Below, piece by piece: positions 10,371 through 20,496 of a DNA stretch of 64,000 bases (the stretch's first letter is position 1; every line of letters starts with the position of its first letter). Under the pieces are notes generated by a model. That model worked only from the letters and a program-made list of their open reading frames with translations, did no database searches and was not told where the DNA came from. The position numbers were made by a program, and so were the translations under genes. The stretch comes from Aradus depressus. Its lineage: Eukaryota > Arthropoda > Insecta > Hemiptera > Aradidae. The stretch is from positions 10,332,249 to 10,396,248 of the forward strand of contig OY759223.1 in assembly GCA_963662175.1 (NCBI GenBank), read 5' to 3'.

Positions 10371-10582
10371 TACGACATACTTCCTCCTGCCTTTACAAAT
10401 ACGACCTACACATACACAAATACGACATATGTACTTCCTCCTGCCTTTACAAATACGACCTACACATACACAAATACGACATACTTCCTCCTGCCTTTAC
10501 AAATACGACATACTTCCTCCTGCCTTTACAAATACGACATACTTCCTCCTGCCTTTACAAATACGACATACTTCCTCTGCCT
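10368..10582. repeat. tandem repeat, two alternating units
   Basis: A unit of about 29 bases (ACATACTTCCTCCTGCCTTT, then ACAAATACG) recurs six times. Early copies alternate with a CTACACATACACAAATACG unit; the last three are uninterrupted. It begins exactly at the truncated edge of the neighbouring non-LTR fragment. Confidence 0.9.
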
Positions 10583-10844
10583 TTCGGATCTTTTCCATTT
10601 ATCAATATTTGTTTTGATGAACATAAGTTTATTTGTCATAAATATAAACGGTATCTTGTAAAATGTACAGACCTTGGAGTGAAGTCGTCTCAATTTTCGT
10701 CCGATTTCGGCCAAAATCTAATCAAATCTAAGTTAACACACGTGACCCCCTACATTCCAAGTTTCAATATCACACCTGCAATCGTATTTGCGGTAGAGCA
10801 CTCACTATTTTTCAATCACATACACTCACACATACGCGCATAGC

Positions 10845-10915
10845 GAAAACGTGAAAATTTGTTGAAACCTCGAATTCGGAGCTACGAACGAATATAATAC
10901 TTCCTTATATTATAA
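10845..10915 (+). repeat. DR1-like 3' end, variant
   Basis: GTGAAAATTTGTTGAAACCTCG followed by ATAATACTTCCTTATATTATAAG, matching 8745-8822. Confidence 0.5.
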
Positions 10916-11296
10916 GTATAAAATCAATTAAAATGTTATTTAATAATTATAATAATATTTGAGATAATGTGACACCGACCGATGAAAAGGAAATTAAACT
11001 GTCTACCTTATTTGTGTGCAAATGAGTTTAAAGATTGGTATCATAGTGTCACCGTTTTGCGATTTCTTGAAAAATTTGAATATGGAAATGTAAAATTTAC
11101 ATTCTATAATATACCTTAATGAGTAACATTTTCAGATAGAGAAAAATATCAATCATATCGGAATATTTATCATATCAGCAACGGGTAACTTGTCTTGTAA
11201 CATGTCAGCTTGTCATATACTATATGTATTTAATGAATACGAAATGGGAATACGTTATTTGGTCAATTTTGATTTGTACTTCCCCAGCTTAAAACT

Positions 11297-11462
11297 TATT
11301 AATTTTTTACTTATATAGTGGCTTCAGAATCCGAATACTAATGTTTATATCGATACATTCATTACATCGGCAGTTATTAGAGTTTTTGTTATAAGCCTCC
11401 CTTTAATCCACATATCAAATTTCTGACCGATTACATAACATCCCATATACTTCGTATAACAG
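11297..11462 (+). repeat. DR1 fragment, first module fused to the 3' end
   Basis: The TACATCGGCAGTTATTAG module passes directly into ATTTCTGACCGATTACATAAC and the TATACTTCGTATAA hairpin half, skipping the middle modules. Confidence 0.75.
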
Positions 11463-11478
11463 AGGATGTAAAAAAAAA

Positions 11479-11860
11479 AGTAGTCGGTGATTCACCGGCA
11501 GTGTACTTCCCCAGAACGAATTAATCTATTAACTTTTCGCTCCTCCTTCAAAACCAGTCGTCAGTTTGCGCTAATATTCAACAGTTGACTTACATAGGAG
11601 CTCCTAAATCTTCATGATAAATTTTGTGTCGATAAATTCATTACATCGGCAATTATTAGTTATTAGGGTGCTTGCATTGAGCCCCCTCCCCTGAACCCCA
11701 CCTTCCCTTCAGCTGATATTGCTCAAATTTGACAGGTTATGTCCTCATTGGGTGTTGACTTTAAATATGAAATTTTATGTCGATACATTCATTATATCGG
11801 CAGTTATTGGGATTTATCAGTTGATTACGTAACTTCCCCAATACTATACCAAAAAGTAAA
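11479..11860 (+). repeat. DR1 copy, 5' end and two modules
   Basis: Shows the full 5' end including the small palindrome CGGTGATTCACCG before GTACTTCCCCAGAACGAATT, then two modules. The end jumps to GATTACGTAACTTCCCCAATAC. Confidence 0.8.
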
Positions 11861-11969
11861 AATTCCAGAGCATTTTTTAATGTTTTGCCTCATATCTCTC
11901 TCTATAGCTTCCACACGAGGTAGCGGTTTTATATACATTTTTTGTTATTTGCATACACATTACGAATTA

Positions 11970-12490
11970 TTAGAAAATTAGCCTGAAGCGCGGTGATTCC
12001 AAAGAAATATTTCGTTACCAAGAACCCCAAAGCGAATTGGACATGAGTCTATTCGTGGAATATGACGGGCATATTTTCCTTATGGGGAATCATCTTACGA
12101 TCCATGATAATTTTTTTTTTTTTTTTTAAATAAAAAACACATTATTCTTATTATATGACCTCTCCTCAGAGGTTCATGGTCATTAGCCTCAAGTCCTATG
12201 AACCTTCCATAGTCTTACTGATGCTGTCCATAAGGTGATGGGCAAAAGTGATATTTCAGTATAATTGCTACCAACGACTCCTGTTACTTTTAAATAACAA
12301 TGCTTTAACTACGAGGTCATATCGCCTACTACCAGAGCGCAATTTCGTCGCTAAGGACAGTTATACGGGAATAGGAGCGGTCAAGATGGGGACCTTAGGA
12401 GGAGAGATGGACGGTTCTGCTTTCATCACCTGCCAATTTAAAATGAATAAACGATACCTTTCTATTAAAACGAACATAATGGCCTAGAGA
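11970..12490. other. unassigned stretch
   Basis: Includes a T-run (about 12111-12127). Bases 12300-12350 match the SINE-A word CTACGAGGTCATATCGCCTAC on the minus strand, a short SINE-A tail remnant. No gene seen. Confidence 0.4.
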
Positions 12491-12497
12491 AACAATA

Positions 12498-13192
12498 ATA
12501 TTTTATTTATTTATATATTTATAAAGGCATAACATTTGCCATTAGCAAATGCGATAAATAGTGCAGTGTCAGTTGCGTGGCTGTATAGGCGTGTACAGTT
12601 GCGTGGCTGTGTAGGAGGAATCCAGGCTAGTCCTGGAGCAGGTCCCTCTACCACATCCGCTTGAGGCGTCGTGGTGGATTTGTGGGGAGAGTGTTTGTAG
12701 ATAATTCTTGTATAAGTGAATTGGCGTGATGATGGAGTTTGTCGTGAAAAGTTTGATATCGTGTCCTGATAACAGAAGGTACAAATGGGATGTTGAGGTC
12801 ATTATGTAATGTGTGGTTGGAAACGTAAAATGGGGCAATGGCAATGTGGCGTAGTATAATGGATTGTATTAACTGAAGACGTTGTATGTTTGATTTTTTG
12901 GCTGATCCCCATAGTCCAGATGGGTATTAGTATAGTGTTGTATATGTGAAGTTTGTTTTCAAGGGATAATGTCGATCGTCGTCCAATGATTCAGTCGTCC
13001 AAATCGTCTTTTGAGGTCTGTGCGTTTCAGTCTGATATGAGTTGTCCAAGTTAAACGTCTGTCTAAATGAAGTCCTAGATATCGGACAGTGTCGGATGTA
13101 GAAATGGGCTGGTTGTCAATAATATAATCATAGAAATAGCTCAATTTGTGATTATCTTCAACAGGGTGGGAATGGTGTGAACACCTTCGCAT
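12498..13192 (-). pseudogene. Jockey-type non-LTR retrotransposon 3' end, broken
   Basis: Reverse-transcriptase thumb/C-terminal region of a Jockey-clade element that would copy its RNA into DNA at a nick. The minus strand first reads DTVRYLGLHLDRRLTWTTHI, the standard YLG..LD.RLTW..H motif, then stops and shifts frame. Further on it gives PSVIRTRYQTF, HANSLIQELS and TNPPRRLKRMW, the usual end of this protein. The 3' UTR ends at an ATAAATAAATAAAATATT tail near 12500. The 5' part is missing and at least two frameshifts or stops are present, so it is dead. Confidence 0.85.
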
Positions 13193-13234
13193 TCAATGCT
13201 CTTAGGTCTTCCCTGAAGGTTCTACAGTGGAAGT

Positions 13235-13430
13235 CCTAAATTTTGCCCAGATTTAGTTGGGTTTGTTTAACGAATACCTGACATCGCACAGACACAGTCA
13301 TTCAACATTCCCTCGGGACGATGCTCAAGGGTTTATTATCTCCTAGATAAAAAACCTGAGGGCCCCAGCTGGGGTTGAACCCGAGATCTCTGAGGCAAAT
13401 ACGCCACCATTGTGCTACCGGCACATGCGT
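13235..13430 (-). repeat. SINE-A relative, divergent head
   Basis: On the minus strand TGCCGGTAGCACAATGGTGG (A box) and GGTTCAACCCCAGCTGGGG (B box) differ from the main family, but the body (TTGAGCATCGTCC, CAGGTATTCGTTAAACAAAC) follows the same order. Probably an older or sister subfamily. Confidence 0.75.
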
Positions 13431-13600
13431 CAGAAGTGTGTGCACAGTGGGAGCATTCTGGTGGTATTCAGGGTTACCAGAGCTGCAGTAATAGTCAAAG
13501 TGTCTGAAGAGAAGAGAACAAGGACAACGATATAAGGTTGTAAGTCACTGGATCCCACAGGAGCTGTGAGCCAGAGATCGGGTAACCGCGGTTCTTTGGT
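13431..13600. repeat. dispersed repeat D3, copy 1
   Basis: Matches 29417-29585: CACAGTGGGAGCATTC, AGAGAAGAGAACAAGGACAAC and GGAGCTGTGAGCCAGAGA are shared in order. In both places the word CAGAAGTGTGT starts the block. Confidence 0.75.
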
Positions 13601-13842
13601 CCTCGGCAATGTACGTAATTAATGAATTAAGTTTTCGCTCTCCCTCCAAAACAGTGCAATATCAGGAACTCGTTAAAGACTCCTACCCCAGGTGAATAAA
13701 AATTAAGGATAGGCAAAATTTAGGACTCCCACAGTAGAGTCGGGCTCATGTCCACCAGAGTGACGAAAGAGCGCTCTGGTAGTAGGCGATATGACCTTAT
13801 AATTAAAGCCCGGGCATGAATACCAATAACTAACTAACTCTA
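13601..13842 (+). repeat. SINE-A tail carrying a DR1-like insert
   Basis: CGGCAATGTACGTAATTAATGAATTAAG and TCGCTCTCCCTCCAAAACAG precede the SINE body from GTGCAATATCAGG onward; 53850-53965 has the same junction. The SINE tail is complete to AATAACTAACTAACTC. (Words overlap; none is longer in the source than shown.). Confidence 0.75.
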
Positions 13843-13852
13843 CTGTATTTTA

Positions 13853-14072
13853 TAGGTTAGGTTAGGTTTTATGACTCATGCCCGGGCTTTAACTACGAGG
13901 TCATATCGCCTCACCCGTCACTCTGGTGGACATGAGCCCGACTACTCTGGGAGTCCTAAATTTTGCCTACCCTAAATTTTTATTCACCTAGGGTAGGGGT
14001 CTCTAACGAGTACCTGACATCGTACAGGCTTGGGACCATCGCTTAACGTCCCATTCGAAGGACGACGTGCTT
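13853..14072 (-). repeat. SINE-A copy, 5'-truncated, TTAGG tail
   Basis: Begins at the left with TAGGTTAGGTTAGGTTTTATG, the tail in reverse. It is truncated at GGACGACGTGC and lacks the tRNA-like head. It faces the previous copy tail to tail, 10 bases apart. Confidence 0.9.
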
Positions 14073-14302
14073 TATGTATTTTCTACGAAGGGGTCACAGA
14101 CCAGTGAAGGTGTAAAAAAATAATTGACCTTTATAAAAAGACCTAGGTACCACAAATCAATCAGATGACACAGCGAGGTTTTGAACAAATCACCAAATTC
14201 ATGCAACATTCTCACGACGATTCGTGCTGCCAAGTCATCCTTTACAGACAACATTACAAACCCCTTGTGAATGTGAGGATGTGTATTGTTTTCATTAGAC
14301 AT
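14072..14302 (-). CDS. hypothetical 76-residue frame, probably not a gene
   Basis: An uninterrupted minus-strand frame from ATG to TAA with mixed composition (HIHKGFVMLSVKDDLAARIV) that is less repetitive than its surroundings. I recognise no domain, and it abuts the truncated edge of a SINE copy. It could be a fragment of an unknown mobile element or an exon. Confidence 0.15.
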   Translation of the reverse strand: MSNENNTHPHIHKGFVMLSVKDDLAARIVVRMLHEFGDLFKTSLCHLIDLWYLGLFIKVNYFFTPSLVCDPFVENT

Positions 14303-14454
14303 TCATCAAATCTCATTATTTTTTCTGAGTTTTTTTTTTAATACGTCGAAGACAACAAAACGAAACGCTTAAAACGAGTGTAAGGTTCAGTAGAAACGAA
14401 AGAATGAGTACTAATGAATAAAAAACTTAAAAACAAGTCAAAAAATCCCACTTT

Positions 14455-14525
14455 ATTTATATGAACACAATATATTTCACTCGTTAGAGCATTCTCAAGT
14501 GTACAGACAGATACAGACTAATGAC
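14455..14525 (-). repeat. half of a fold-back repeat, FB2 family
   Basis: On the minus strand CTTGAGAATGCTCTAACGAG, TGAAATATATTGTG and TAAATAAAGTGGGA match the arms of the palindrome at 53547-53698. Only one arm is present here. Confidence 0.65.
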
Positions 14526-14526
14526 T

Positions 14527-14614
14527 GGGGGGGGGGGGGGGGGGCGTGGAGGGGTAGGAGGGGAAGAGTGAGGGAGGGTGAGAGAACAGGAGGGGGGGGG
14601 GGGGGGGGGGGGGG
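14527..14614 (+). repeat. paired long G-runs
   Basis: Eighteen consecutive G at 14527-14544 and twenty-three at 14592-14614, with G-rich sequence between them (GGGGTAGGAGGGGAAGAG and similar). Strong potential for four-stranded G structures and for polymerase slippage. Confidence 0.95.
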
Positions 14615-14794
14615 CTAACATACTATACCAAAATTAAGTCAGAAAAAATTAAAATTAATAAATCTCAATATTAACCTAATTAAACATATCACAATATAAA
14701 CCTATTAAATATGAACCGAGCATAATAATAGTTAGCCAAGTCTATCTTGGCAGTTTCAAATTGAGGAGGGAGGAATGATTTAAGTGAGTTTGTT

Positions 14795-15085
14795 CGTTGA
14801 GTAACTGACTCCCTTTTGTCGATAGGGCTGAAAATCAATAGGTGTCGTCCTTATGAGTTTTTGAATTTAAATATAAAACTTCATGTTGATACAGTCATTA
14901 GATCGGCAGTTATTTGGTTTTCTGTGTTTAGTCTCCCTCTACACCTCCATTTCCCTATTGTCGATAGGGCTGAAAATCAGTAGGTGTCGTCCTTATGAAG
15001 TTGAAAATACATATATTAAATTTCGTGTAGATATATTCATATTATTGTGTGTTACCATATTCACAAACAGGAAAATCTCTGTACT
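14795..15085 (+). repeat. DR1 fragment, two modules
   Basis: Two successive CGATAGGGCTGAAAATCA, TAGGTGTCGTCCTTATGA modules about 123 bases apart show the internal periodicity clearly. The third module breaks off at ATATTCATATTATTGTG. Confidence 0.8.
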
Positions 15086-15165
15086 CTCTAATCTCTAATC
15101 ACTGTGAATGTAATGAATGTTTGGACACAAAATGTAAGCCAACTGCTTGTTTTTAATACAAAAAG

Positions 15166-15238
15166 ATCGATTGTTTCTGGAGGGAGAGCGAAAATTTAAT
15201 TGATTAATTAGTGCTAAATTCCCGGTAATTCACTACCA
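15166..15238 (-). repeat. DR1 5' end
   Basis: GGAGGGAGAGCGAAAATTTAA and TTGATTAATTAGTGCTAAATTCCC, ending at GGTAATTCACTACC, a worn version of the small terminal palindrome. Confidence 0.7.
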
Positions 15239-15609
15239 TTTTTATTATTATTATTTTTTTTTTGTATATCGCCAAATTTTCTATAAAAAAACACAACAGA
15301 AAAATATGCAAACTAAAGAATTGGAAAATGTTTTAGATTTTCGTAGCAGCTTGTCAGTCAGTCTCTCACATATTAGATTGATGTGAAAACGGAAGAAACG
15401 TTATTCTTTTCCCAGGATATGCCACAGAAATAAAACCAAGGATGCAAGGGCAGATCACCATCAGTCAGACGGGTGACAGGTTCCTGACTTCGCCCATCGA
15501 ATAGGTCAGTATGATGAATGTCTGTCAAGATCTACTTGTCCCATCTTCAGACTTTTTTTGACAATGCCCGGGCATTATACGAATCATTTTACTACCCCAG
15601 TCAAACATT

Positions 15610-16112
15610 GTATCAGTCAAAAGTTCGATTTCGAATTTTTACCGGCATTCCAGCTTTACCCTAGAACGAATTAATCAATTAACTTTTCGCTCCCTCTCCA
15701 AAACCAGTAGACCGATTGCACTAATATTCAATAGTTGACTTACACTCCCCTTCTGCCGATATTTCTGAAATTTGACAGGTCATATCCTCATTGGGTTTCG
15801 ACTTTAAATATGAAATTTCATGCGATACATTCATTACTTCGGCAGTTATTAGACTTTATGAGTTTAGTCTCCCTAATGCCCATTCCTCTTTTACCGATTT
15901 GGCTGAAAATTTATAGGTGTTGTCTTTAGAGCGTTTTGGATTCACATATAAAATTTCATATCAATACATTCATTCTATCGGGAGTTATCGTGCTCACAGA
16001 CACACAGAGAGACATTTTTTTCATATTTGGAATATAGAGGAAAAGATGAAATTCCGATAAAAACTCCGCATCAAATTTTTGGCCGATTACATAACTTCCC
16101 CAATATTTGACA
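15610..16112 (+). repeat. DR1 copy, nearly full length
   Basis: Reads from CCGGCATTCCAGCTTTACCC and CTAGAACGAATTAATCAATT through three modules, CACAGACACACAGAGAGACA and GAAATTCCGATAAAAACTCC to GATTACATAACTTCCCC. One of the best copies for defining the element, about 500 bases. No reading frame spans it. Confidence 0.85.
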
Positions 16113-16418
16113 TGACACTTTATTTGGTAGGTTGAGCACACCGTCCATCGGATGGTTCTTTTCCATCTGAGAAATCCCCAAACATACCATATGAAAAACT
16201 TAATACAAAAAGCATAGCTGGGGTTAAGAGCGGTCAAAACAGTATTGCGTATGTTTCGATTTGCGGTTTGGACTATTTTGAGGTGCGATTATCTGCAGCT
16301 CAGGTCACGTACTAACCGAACGTTTTACGCTTGATTGGTTTTACAGAGTTTATCCTCACCGCTAGTTTTGTGTTTTATTGTAGGTAGTTGAAAAAAAATC
16401 TACCAACATTATATTATA
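16113..16418. other. unassigned, with a small SINE-A scrap
   Basis: GAGCACACCGTCCATCGGATGG at about 16136-16157 is SINE-A body sequence. The remainder to the next element is not recognised. Confidence 0.4.
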
Positions 16419-17059
16419 CAGGGTGTGTCAGCAACCTCTGGCAATACTTCGGGATATGGTTCTTCACTTCATTTAGAACAAAATTGTTCTAATAAACCAT
16501 GGTCCGATTCGTTCACCTTCAAAAGTTATTCTTGATTTTATAAAACTTTCAATTTTCCTACTTTTTTTCATAAAATTGATCATATCTCATAAAGTATTGG
16601 CCATAAATCAAATTCAATTACACCATTGGAAACAGCATTAAATTTCCTATAAGGGACAGAAGTGTTTTTGTATAACAAATGTAATTTATTATAGGTTTTT
16701 ATGGCGACTTTAAGCTTAACTTTCATCTGTTAAAAACAACTAAAAACAACATAGCGGTCCGATTACGGAAAAAATATCTACATTAAAAATCTATAATAAT
16801 ATAAATTTAAATAAAACTTGTGTCCCATATAGGAAATTTAATGTTGTTTCTAATAGTATAATTTAATTTGATATATGTCAAATACTTTATGAGATATGAT
16901 CGATTTTATGAGAAAAAATATGAAAATTGAAAATTTTACGAAATCAAGAATAACTTTTGAAGGTGAACGAATTGGACCATGGTTCATTAGAACTTTTTTG
17001 TTCCAAATGAAGTGAAGAACCATATCCCGAAACTATTGCCAGAGGTTGCTGACACCCTA
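16419..17059. mobile_element. fold-back DNA element with long TIRs and TA target site
   Basis: A 641-base element whose two halves are inverted copies of about 270-300 bases around a loop near 16700-16800. It begins CAGGGTGTGTCAGCAACC and ends GGTTGCTGACACCCTA. TA dinucleotides flank it (16417-16418, 17060-17061), as expected for Tc1/mariner-type or similar integration. The arms pair over words such as GAAGTGAAGAACCATATCCC and AAGAATAACTTTTGAAGGTG. No coding capacity, so it must have relied on a transposase elsewhere. The superfamily is inferred from TA target and termini only. Confidence 0.85.
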
Positions 17060-17267
17060 TATTATATATTACCCTGTCGGTCTCTGATCTAGAGATTATT
17101 TTTCGAATGGAACAAATAATTTGAATAAAGAAATCAACAATTCAACAACAACGGTATTTCTGCATCACGAATTAATCAATTACTTATTATAAGTATTATT
17201 AAAATAATTATTTAAAAATATTAATTATATATAATAATAATAATAATTAAAACTTATTATAAGTTTT

Positions 17268-17640
17268 AGCTCTCTCTTCGGAACCAATATATTGTTTGGG
17301 CTAAAAATCTTTAGTTGAGTTACATAGGGACTTCTGAATCCTCGTACTAAATTTGTTAATAATTTTACATTTCAACATTTTTCTACATCGGCAGTTATAG
17401 ATTTTGGGTTTACCCCTCTCCTCTGATCCTTCCCTTAGACTCATTTCGCAGAAAATTAATAGATGATGTACTTATATAGTTTTGAATTAAAAAATCAAAC
17501 TTCATGTCGTTACATTGGCCATTATTATGATTTTGGAGTTAAGTCCCCCTCCCTTCGACTGAGTCAGCTGAAAATTAAGAGGTGTCGGCCATTATGGGGT
17601 CTTGAATTTACTAATGAAATTTAGTGTCAATACATTCATT
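17268..17640 (+). repeat. DR1 copy, 5' half
   Basis: TTTTAGCTCTCTCTTCGGAACC then three modules, with ACATCGGCAGTTATAG in the first and GTGTCGGCCATTATGGGGTC in the last. Breaks off at ATACATTCATTCGAT. Confidence 0.75.
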
Positions 17641-17674
17641 CGATTTATTTATCGTAATAAGAAGTAAATGAATG

Positions 17675-17938
17675 TTTCTTAGCTCAAGGATTCGCGGATT
17701 CAAAACCCGGGCAAGACCATTAGTTTTTTTATCTTGGGGGAGAGCCTTGAGCATGCCGTCCTTCGGATGAGAGCGATCCGGTACTCGGATCGCTATTCTA
17801 AGTAACTAAACCTGGATAGGGAAAATTTAGGGCACCAACAGTCGTGTCCGTTCACCAGAGCGACGATAGAGTGCTCTGGTGATCGGTGATATGACCTCAT
17901 AGGTAATGCCCGGGCAGGAGTCACAATAACGTACTAAT
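17675..17938 (+). repeat. SINE-A copy, divergent
   Basis: Head reduced to TTAGCTCAAGGATTCGCGG and a B box GGATTCAAAACCCGGGC. Body and tail are complete to CACAATAACGTACTAA, with many substitutions; probably an old copy. Confidence 0.8.
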
Positions 17939-18084
17939 AAGAATAAGTCTACTCTTCGTTTTTGGTATGTCTTCGTTTGTGTTTATGTGAGTGTGTGTAC
18001 CTGACGCCACGGATCCAAGTTCATTCTCCGAAAACCAATCTTCAAAACCAATTATTTCGCGGGATGCGGCGGGAATGCAGGACT

Positions 18085-18175
18085 AAAGATGGCGCCATTG
18101 TTCCCTGACAGCATCACTTCTTTTGACCCACTTCAAACACTGGCCGAAAAATTGATGTTGGTCCATATTGCCTGC
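18085..18175 (+). other. short ATG frame in a G+C-richer patch
   Basis: AAGATGGCGCC gives an ATG in good context, opening 29 codons (MAPLFPDSITSFDPLQTLAE to LVHIAC) before TAA. I do not recognise it. The surrounding GGATGCGGCGGGAATGC patch is richer in G+C than its neighbours. Confidence 0.15.
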
Positions 18176-18218
18176 TAATATAATATTTATGAATATTAAA
18201 CTTCTTTTGATAAATAAT

Positions 18219-18524
18219 AGTTAGTTATTATGACTCATGCCCGGGCTTTACCTACGAGGTTATATGGCCTAGACTGACGTAATGACAGTGGGAATCCTAA
18301 ATTTTGCCTACCCTAAATTTTTATTCATCTAGGGCAGGGGTTTTAAAGAGTACCTGACATTGTACAGACTCGGGACCATCGTTTAACGTCCCGTCCGAAG
18401 GACAGGGTGGTTAAGTTAATTTTACCTCCGAAATAAAATAAACTAAAGGCCTCGGTCGGGTTTCGAACCCAATTTCTTAGCTCAGAAGACAAGCACGCAT
18501 ACCACTGAGCTACCGGCGCCCTCC
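18219..18524 (-). mobile_element. SINE-A copy, full length with target-site duplication
   Basis: Flanked by TGATAAATAAT on both sides (18208-18218 and 18525-18535), direct evidence of retrotransposition as a unit. Head complete on the minus strand (GGGCGCCGGTAGCTCAGTGG, then GGTTCGAAACCCGACCG). The tail is of the AATAACTAACTA type, not TTAGG. Confidence 0.92.
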
Positions 18525-18835
18525 TGATAAATAATGTATACTATTACATACATCCGCGGCCTGCCGAAGGGAGAAACAGACAGATCCGGTAGAAACCCCT
18601 GTAAAACTATAAATAGATACATAATTGTTTCTAGATAAATCTTAGTGAAACATACCATAATTTCTTGTTCGGTCGGCCAACTGTCTGTCCCACAAGTTTT
18701 GGTAGTGGCTGATGAATTGATTTCTCCACCCTAAAAAAAAAAATAATAATAAAATAAATTACAAAAATAAAATAAAATAAATTACAAAAAAAAAATATAA
18801 TGTATCAAAAAACCTTTAAACCTTGAGCACATTGT

Positions 18836-19020
18836 CCTTCGGTGAAGTTATGTAACGGTCAAAAATTCGATGCGGAGTTTTCATCGGAATTTCATGTTTT
18901 CCGACCTCTAGATCCCAATTATGGTTAAAAAAAAGTCTATATGTCTATGAACACTATAACTCCTATAACTCCCGATGCAATGAATGTATGAACTGATATC
19001 TAAACTCTCCAAGTAGTATC
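18836..19020 (-). repeat. DR1 3' end
   Basis: AAGTTATGTAACGGTCAAAAAT, TTTCATGTTTTCCGACCTC and TATAACTCCCGATGCAATGAATG in family order. Confidence 0.75.
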
Positions 19021-19089
19021 CTAAAATTTCTATTGTTATTGTGGAGTCGTATTCGTGGTAGCAGTCAGAGTTTTTTGATATGGCAGTTT

Positions 19090-19840
19090 ATTGAAAGATA
19101 GTTTTCTTTAAACCCTAAAGCACTGACCAATCGGTAGAATTTAATACGACCTAATGAACTAACTTAATAAAAAAAAATAGTTCGTTTTACAAATGCTATG
19201 ATCTTCATGCTCTGTTTTTTGTAAGCAAGATATATAACATATGTTATTTTTAAAAAAACTTTTTTAATACAAAATGGCGTCACAATTTTCCACTAGACAC
19301 GAAGCCTTTGATCTAAAAAAATATATATATGAATAATTGTGACGCTAATTAAATAATTAAATAAATGAGGTCGACAAATAAGGCGACGTCAAATTGAATG
19401 GCGTTCTACTCGAAAAGGAATTATGTATAAATTTATGTTTAAAAAATTTAAAAAAAAAAAAAAAAGATCAATTTGCCTTTTGAATTTGGTTACACTTAAC
19501 GGGAGTAAATAATTAAGAGCCTGTTTTGAAAATTATGCAAGGCCTTCATCAACACGAAACCGGGTTTAACCGACCTCATTCCGTTCAAAATTTCCTGACA
19601 GCAATTTCAAATTAGGTTCTGTACAGTCTGCACTTGTGACAAATTGTAATTTCTATATAAGGCCAAAAGAGAGTCCGCCAAGATTACCGTTGGTAATTTT
19701 TTTTTTTTTTTTTTTTTTTTTGTAAGGTTTGTAATAATCTGACGAACTACATGGAGAAAAATATATTCTTGCTGCAAGAAAAATGATTTGCGGCGAAGCG
19801 AATTTCTTCTTGCACAAAAAAGTTGTATTCTGTATTTTGT
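19090..19840. other. unassigned AT-rich stretch
   Basis: No gene or known repeat. A T-run of about 25 bases lies at 19697-19721, and minus-strand frames crossing it produce poly-lysine only. Confidence 0.45.
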
Positions 19841-19849
19841 GTCGGTGAT

Positions 19850-20397
19850 AGGTAAATAGTAGTAGACACCAGTTGGTGATAGGGAATAGTAGTAGACACC
19901 AGTCGTTGATAGTATAGTAGACACCAGTCGATGATTGGGAATAGTAGACACCACTAGGTGATAGGGAATAATAGTAGACACCAGTTGGTGATAGGGAATA
20001 GTAGTAGACACCAGTCGTTGATAGTATAGTAGACACCAGTCGATGATTGGGAATAGTAGACACCACTAGGTGATAGGGAATAATAGACACCAGTAGGTGA
20101 TAGGGAATAGTAGTAGACACCAGTCGTTGATAGTATAGTAGACACCAGTCGTTGATAGTATAGTAGACACCAGTCGATGTTAGGGTATAGTAGACACCAG
20201 TTGTTAGGGTATAGTAGACATAGGTTATAGGTGAGAGGGAATAGTAGTAGACACTAGTAGGTGATAGGGAATAGTAGTAGACACCAGTAGGTGATAGGGA
20301 ATAGTAGTAGACACCAGTAGGTGATAGGGAATAGTAGTAGACACCGTAGGTGATAGGATATAGTAGACACCACTAGGTGATAGGGTACAGTAGATAA
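19850..20397. repeat. minisatellite with higher-order structure
   Basis: About twenty units of 25-30 bases built on ACACCAGTAGGTGATAGGGA plus ATAGTAGTAG. Units differ in a patterned way: a block of four (GTTGGTGA, GTCGTTGATAGTAT, GTCGATGATTGG, CTAGGTGA types, about 112 bases) occurs twice in a row from about 19868. Later units are more uniform. Long minus-strand frames here (repeats of VSTTIPYHLL type) are by-products of the period and composition. Confidence 0.95.
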
Positions 20398-20496
20398 AAA
20401 TTAAAAATTTTTTAATTTAATTCAGTAAGAAGATAATGTTAAGAAGATATATTGCCGCAAGAATATAGTTTTCTCCGTGCAGAAAGACATTTTTAC

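Noticed and set aside
10321..10661. Two overlapping plus-strand frames of about 100 residues
   Set aside because: They translate a short tandem repeat.
13857..13872. Interstitial telomere tract or chromosome end
   Set aside because: The TTAGG units are only two to four long and always attached to SINE-A, so they are element tails.
19607..20145. Tyrosine/proline-rich proteins of up to 155 residues
   Set aside because: Generated by the minisatellite unit; units of unequal length shift the frame, as expected of non-coding DNA.
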